Assembly (NCBI GenBank): GCA_937892225.1
Contig: CALAUH010000281.1
Location: 1-16,693, forward strand
Origin: an uncultured Treponema sp.
GTDB lineage: Bacteria > Spirochaetota > Spirochaetia > Treponematales > Treponemataceae
Direction: 5' to 3'
Length of the DNA: 16,693 nt
Of the stretch, positions 13,693-16,693 are shown piece by piece (position 1 is the stretch's first letter; the number at the start of each line of letters is the position of its first letter). The notes under the pieces were generated by a model, which worked only from the letters and a program-made list of their open reading frames with translations, ran no database searches and was not told where the DNA came from. Made by a program: the position numbers and the translations under genes.

Positions 13693-15099
13693 TTAAAAAT
13701 CCAGACCAAAGTGAACGGCAAATCCGTATTTAAATTCAAATGGTTTTAGAGACCAATCTTCTGTACGATATGTATCTAATTTTATTTGTTTTGTTGCATT
13801 TATATAATCTGGAATAAAAATTGTACCTGCAAAAATTGTAAAACTATAAGAAGAATTTCCAAAATTAAGTTTTCCTTGTGGTACAATATCCAAACCGATA
13901 TTTGCTTCTAATTCCCAGAAAACTTTTGTATCATATTTATAATAATCATAAGTTGATTCAGGAATATGATTTGCAAGTTGTTGAATTCCAAAAGATGCAA
14001 TTCCTGTTCCTAATTCAATATATGGAGTTATCCATTTTTTTATGAACGATAATGGCTGTTCGTATTTTAAACCAATTGTATTTATTACATAGTCACGTTC
14101 ATATCTGTAATCTGATGGATTAATTTTATTTGCTTTAAAACCTGAAACATATTTATTGTTATAATATAAAGAAAAATTGTAAAAAGGATTGGATTCAATT
14201 TGTGTTTCTAAAAATTCTGTGTTAATGCAGAAACTTAAACCTGTAAATAAATTTATATCAGTTTTTTCCCAGTTGTGATTTTTAAAGTTCATAAAATCTA
14301 AATTTATTACACCAAGTCCATATCTGGTTTTTGAATAATTAATGTAATCTAATTTTACAAGACCGGTGTCAAGATTAAATCCAAAATTAAATCCATCTGT
14401 AACATTTTTGTAAGATTTAAGAGTAGGTGAAGAACATAAATTCTGATTCCAGGTATATCCTGCAAAAATATTAAATAATGTTTTATTTCCAAAAATTGTA
14501 TTAAAAATTATATTTTGATCAGTTGAATAAAAGAAAATATTATTTGAAGAAAAACTTAATTGATTTTGAAAAAATGAAACCGGTTTATAAGAAAAAATAA
14601 TTTTTGAATTTAAAAGCGGTGCAAATGGTTTTTCAAAAGTTTCGTATTTTAGATTTACTGCATTAATTCCGCTTGATTTATGATTTAAATTTTGTTCAAA
14701 TTCCATTCCATAATTTCCCAAGAGGCAGAATCCTGTTTCCGGAATAAAATCTAAACTGAATAAAGAATTATTAAATAGATTTATTGTTGTACCAATTTTT
14801 GTTATTAATTCATCATATCGACCGCTTGTAAAAGTAGAGAAATCAGAAAGTTCGGTTTTAAATCCTCTGTTTGTGATTGAATTTAAGTTTATATCAAAAG
14901 AAAGATATGGAAAAATAATATGTATTTCGTTTGTAGCTGTTAATTGGTCATCTTTATTTTGCGAAATACCATAAGAAAATTTGTCATTTGTGGATGCGGC
15001 AAAAATTCTGAGTTCTTTTTTTGGTATTTCCAAAGAATAAATATTTGAAGATAAGGTTAAAAATAAAATTACTGGTATTAAAGATTTAATATATTTCAT
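13693..15099 (-). CDS. Predicted outer-membrane beta-barrel protein (possible remote LpxR-like)
   Basis: I do not recognise a firm family. The 468-residue protein starts with a signal peptide (MKYIKSLIPVILFLTLSSNI, cut near YSLEIP) and consists almost wholly of amphipathic strands rich in Asn, Tyr and Phe. It ends FGLDF with the C-terminal Phe of outer-membrane proteins. Asn38-Asp39-x-Phe, Asp51 and Thr54 near the N-terminus, and GNYGMEFEQNLNHKSSG with Gln136 and His140, recall the ND.F ... T and Q...H patterns of LpxR lipid A deacylases. The length is greater than LpxR (about 320), and the second acidic residue after the His is not found, so this is only a lead. The ATG has no ribosome site and lies seven bases after a -10 box. 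The gene ends at a bidirectional terminator. Confidence 0.75.
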   Translation of the reverse strand: MKYIKSLIPVILFLTLSSNIYSLEIPKKELRIFAASTNDKFSYGISQNKDDQLTATNEIHIIFPYLSFDINLNSITNRGFKTELSDFSTFTSGRYDELITKIGTTINLFNNSLFSLDFIPETGFCLLGNYGMEFEQNLNHKSSGINAVNLKYETFEKPFAPLLNSKIIFSYKPVSFFQNQLSFSSNNIFFYSTDQNIIFNTIFGNKTLFNIFAGYTWNQNLCSSPTLKSYKNVTDGFNFGFNLDTGLVKLDYINYSKTRYGLGVINLDFMNFKNHNWEKTDINLFTGLSFCINTEFLETQIESNPFYNFSLYYNNKYVSGFKANKINPSDYRYERDYVINTIGLKYEQPLSFIKKWITPYIELGTGIASFGIQQLANHIPESTYDYYKYDTKVFWELEANIGLDIVPQGKLNFGNSSYSFTIFAGTIFIPDYINATKQIKLDTYRTEDWSLKPFEFKYGFAVHFGLDF

Positions 15100-15106
15100 A
15101 ATAAAA

Positions 15107-15135
15107 ATTATATCATACTTTTTTTTATGTGGAAA
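15107..15135 (-). promoter_or_regulatory. Promoter of the minus-strand barrel gene, giving a leaderless mRNA
   Basis: On the minus strand TTTCCA (15135-15130), 17 bases, then TATAAT (15112-15107), with TGA before it as an extended -10. Seven bases separate the -10 from the ATG at 15099, so the transcript should begin at or next to the start codon. The spacer contains a run of eight A (15119-15126 on the plus strand as T). The -35 bases are also the -35 of the ruvC promoter on the other strand. Confidence 0.6.
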
Positions 15136-15158
15136 TGAATGAATAAGATTTGTATAAT
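15130..15158 (+). promoter_or_regulatory. Promoter of ruvC, giving a leaderless mRNA
   Basis: TGGAAA (15130-15135), 17 bases, then TATAAT (15153-15158), 4/6 and 6/6 to consensus. Six bases separate the -10 from the ATG at 15165, so transcription should begin at about the A of the start codon. No ribosome binding site is present before that ATG. An in-frame TTG at 15150 overlaps the -10 and is not a credible start. Confidence 0.6.
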
Positions 15159-15164
15159 GAATAT

Positions 15165-15713
15165 ATGACTAACGAAAATAAACAATTCAATTCTTTACCG
15201 GGAACTGAAAAAATAAATAATGATGATAAAAAAACAAAAGTTCGTAGAGTTTTAGGTATAGATCCCGGTCTTGCAAATACAGGCTTTGGTGTTGTTGATT
15301 ATATAAACGGAAGATATAGAATGGTTAGTTATGGTTGTATAACTACTAATGCTGATGAACCTCATGGACAAAGGTTGATGAAAATTTATACGAATCTTTG
15401 TGCAATTATAGATGAATTTAAGCCTGATGAAGCGGGAATGGAAACACTTTATTTTGCTAAAAATGTTACTTCTGCTATGTCTGTTTCGGAAGCAAGAGGG
15501 GTAGTAACATTGTGTTTATTTCAGCATGGAATTAAATTAGGGGAATATCAGCCGAATCAAATAAAAAAAGCTGTTACAGGAACAACAACTGCAGATAAGG
15601 TTTTAGTTGAACAATATGTAAAACTTTTGCTTGGTCTTGAGGTTGAACCAAAACCTGATCATGCAGCCGATGCACTCGCTGGTGCTATTACGCATTTACA
15701 TTATGTAAATTAA
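15165..15713 (+). CDS. ruvC: Crossover junction endodeoxyribonuclease RuvC
   Basis: RuvC, 182 residues from ATG 15165, the dimeric resolvase that cuts Holliday junctions in recombinational repair with RuvAB. Active-site residues are Asp33 in LGIDPGLANTG, Glu93 in GMETLYF, and His166 and Asp169 in PDHAADALA. The His form of the third site is known from Thermus RuvC. YFAKNVTSAMSVSEARGV and YQPNQIKKAVTGTTTADK are further family motifs. The protein has a polar, Lys/Asn/Asp-rich tail of about 26 residues before the usual start of RuvC, with no internal ATG to shorten it. No ruvA or ruvB is adjacent. The stop overlaps the stop of the convergent gene by four bases. Confidence 0.96.
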   Translation: MTNENKQFNSLPGTEKINNDDKKTKVRRVLGIDPGLANTGFGVVDYINGRYRMVSYGCITTNADEPHGQRLMKIYTNLCAIIDEFKPDEAGMETLYFAKNVTSAMSVSEARGVVTLCLFQHGIKLGEYQPNQIKKAVTGTTTADKVLVEQYVKLLLGLEVEPKPDHAADALAGAITHLHYVN

Positions 15714-16651
15714 TTTATGGTTATAGAACCACTTGTGGCATGAAAATTAATTTCAGGACCATTGTTATTTACCTGTTCATTACCATTTTTACCATAAGTT
15801 CCTGTCATTGAATTTCTATATGATCCGCTTCCTACACTGTAAACAGATTTGAAATTTGCATCATTTGGAAATCTTATATGAATTGAACCGCTTGTTGTAT
15901 TAAAATTACTGTCCTGTGAAATGACTTTATTAAAGTTTCCGTTAATACTTCCAGAGATTGTTGATAAATCTACTTTATCATAATTACCTTCTATATGAAT
16001 GGAACCGCTTTTACTTGAAATTTCAATTTTGCTAACAGTAGAATTATTTATATGTATTGAACCGCTTATACATTCTAAGATTCCTGTATCACAAATTAAA
16101 TTGTTTATATGTATAGAACCACTTTTGCAATTAAAATTTTCAGAATCACAAATTAAATTATTTATATGAATGGAACCACTTATATTTTGTATATTAAGTT
16201 TGTCTGTTTTATAATTATCAAAATGAATGTTTCCGCTTTTCATGACAATGTTTGTATTCTGAATATTTGTACTTTCAGGTAATTTTATTACAACTTTTCT
16301 ATTAGAAAATGTAACAACTTTTTTTTGTATTGCATTGACTGATAAAGAATTATTTTCAACTTTTACTTCAGGTTTTGTTTCTTCAGTACAATATAATTCA
16401 ACATAAACTTTATCATCAATTGATTTTTGAAACTCTAAATTTTCAGATATTAAATTGATATTAATTTGATTAAAATCATCTTTATTTAAAGTTTTAGTTT
16501 CTAATAATTTACAGTTATTAAAAACTGATGTATTTATTGAAAGATTAAAAATCGATTTATTTGTTTTATCAGATAATTTTGTAATTAAAAGCCATATAAA
16601 AAAGGCCGCAATCAGAATCCATATTATTCCCATGATTTTGTTTCCTTTCAT
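15710..16651 (-). CDS. Membrane-anchored DUF4097-like beta-solenoid protein
   Basis: A 313-residue protein with one N-terminal membrane segment (about 7-24, MGIIWILIAAFFIWLLIT) and an otherwise extracytoplasmic body. From residue 139 to 260 it is built of repeats with the core SGSIHI(N/E): SG at 139, 158, 177, 196, 215, 233 and 254, and again at 307, a period of 19 residues in the middle. This is the pattern of the DUF4097/DUF4098 beta-strand-repeat family, expected to fold as a right-handed beta solenoid. Function is unknown. In Firmicutes, related proteins sit with PadR regulators and DUF1700 membrane proteins. AGAGGA precedes the ATG at 16651, but a second ATG at 16633 also has AAAGGA before it. 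An upstream gene ends nine bases before, so the two are probably cotranscribed. Confidence 0.82.
   Translation of the reverse strand: MKGNKIMGIIWILIAAFFIWLLITKLSDKTNKSIFNLSINTSVFNNCKLLETKTLNKDDFNQININLISENLEFQKSIDDKVYVELYCTEETKPEVKVENNSLSVNAIQKKVVTFSNRKVVIKLPESTNIQNTNIVMKSGNIHFDNYKTDKLNIQNISGSIHINNLICDSENFNCKSGSIHINNLICDTGILECISGSIHINNSTVSKIEISSKSGSIHIEGNYDKVDLSTISGSINGNFNKVISQDSNFNTTSGSIHIRFPNDANFKSVYSVGSGSYRNSMTGTYGKNGNEQVNNNGPEINFHATSGSITIN
16088..16181 (-). repeat. Near-identical 57-bp-spaced repeat inside the solenoid gene
   Basis: The 37 bases at 16088-16124 and 16145-16181 match at 34 positions, offset by 57 bases (19 codons). Both encode SGSIHINNLICD. The surrounding solenoid repeats share the same protein motif but have diverged more in DNA, so this pair looks like the most recent duplication. 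Confidence 0.85.
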
Positions 16652-16660
16652 ATTATTCCT

Positions 16661-16693
16661 CTAGTTTTCAAAAGATTTTATTTCTTCATCGTT
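16661..16693 (-). CDS. C-terminal end of an unidentified gene (partial)
   Basis: The last ten codons and stop (NDEEIKSFEN, TAG) of a minus-strand gene that enters from the right edge. The frame is open to the end of the window. It lies nine bases before the DUF4097-like gene, whose AGAGGA ribosome site overlaps its end, which suggests one operon. By analogy with Firmicutes it could be a DUF1700-type membrane protein, but ten residues cannot show this. Confidence 0.5.
   Translation of the reverse strand, partial: NDEEIKSFEN

Noticed and set aside
13533..13739. Minus-strand 68-codon frame spanning the yebC terminator
   Set aside because: It reads through a strong terminator hairpin and overlaps two better genes; no family resemblance.
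15150..15164. TTG start giving a 5-residue longer RuvC
   Set aside because: TTG and TAT AAT are part of the promoter -10 region; ATG 15165 follows at the usual distance for a transcript start.

Overview
The window looks like chromosomal DNA from a low-GC spirochaete, most likely Treponema. The evidence is the order hslU – flgB-flgC-fliE-fliF-fliG-fliH-fliI-fliJ (the spirochaetal arrangement of the flgB operon, as in Borrelia and Treponema), a FliG of the FliG2 type next to FliF, a TGS-domain/uridine-kinase-like nucleoside kinase of the type found in treponemes, several signal-peptide beta-barrel proteins, and strongly A/T-ending codons.

Layout. 1-579 is the 3' part of hslU (ATPase of the HslUV protease). 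668-2017 is an outer-membrane beta-barrel gene with its own promoter region and terminator, sitting between hslU and the flagellar operon. 2146-9338 is the operon flgB, flgC, fliE, fliF, fliG, fliH, fliI, fliJ: proximal rod, MS ring, switch and export ATPase complex. A sigma-28-like promoter is visible before flgB, and sigma-70-like promoters before fliE and fliF. Between fliG and fliH lies an unexplained, nearly perfect tandem duplication of an 83-bp hairpin-rich element (6403-6561).

9335-10990 (minus) is a nucleoside kinase whose stop codon overlaps that of fliJ. 11102-12784 encodes a secreted trypsin/HtrA-fold protease that appears fused to a C-terminal eight-stranded outer-membrane beta-barrel. 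12875-13618 is yebC, ending in a strong bidirectional terminator. 13693-15099 (minus) is another predicted outer-membrane barrel. It is divergent from ruvC (15165-15713), and both are read from back-to-back promoters that share one -35 hexamer and appear to give leaderless mRNAs. 15710-16651 (minus) is a membrane-anchored DUF4097-like solenoid with 19-residue SGSIHI repeats. Its stop overlaps the ruvC stop, and it follows the last ten codons of another minus-strand gene at the window edge.

The flagellar genes form one assembly pathway: FliF ring, FliG switch, FliE/FlgB/FlgC rod, FliH/FliI/FliJ export. The other genes are housekeeping (HslU, kinase, YebC, RuvC) or cell-envelope genes. No tRNA, rRNA, CRISPR array, transposase or phage gene was seen, and no gene-free gap exceeds 300 bases. 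The best candidates for new biology are the fliG-fliH duplicated element, the protease–barrel fusion, and the leaderless/shared -35 divergent promoter with an A8 tract in its spacer.
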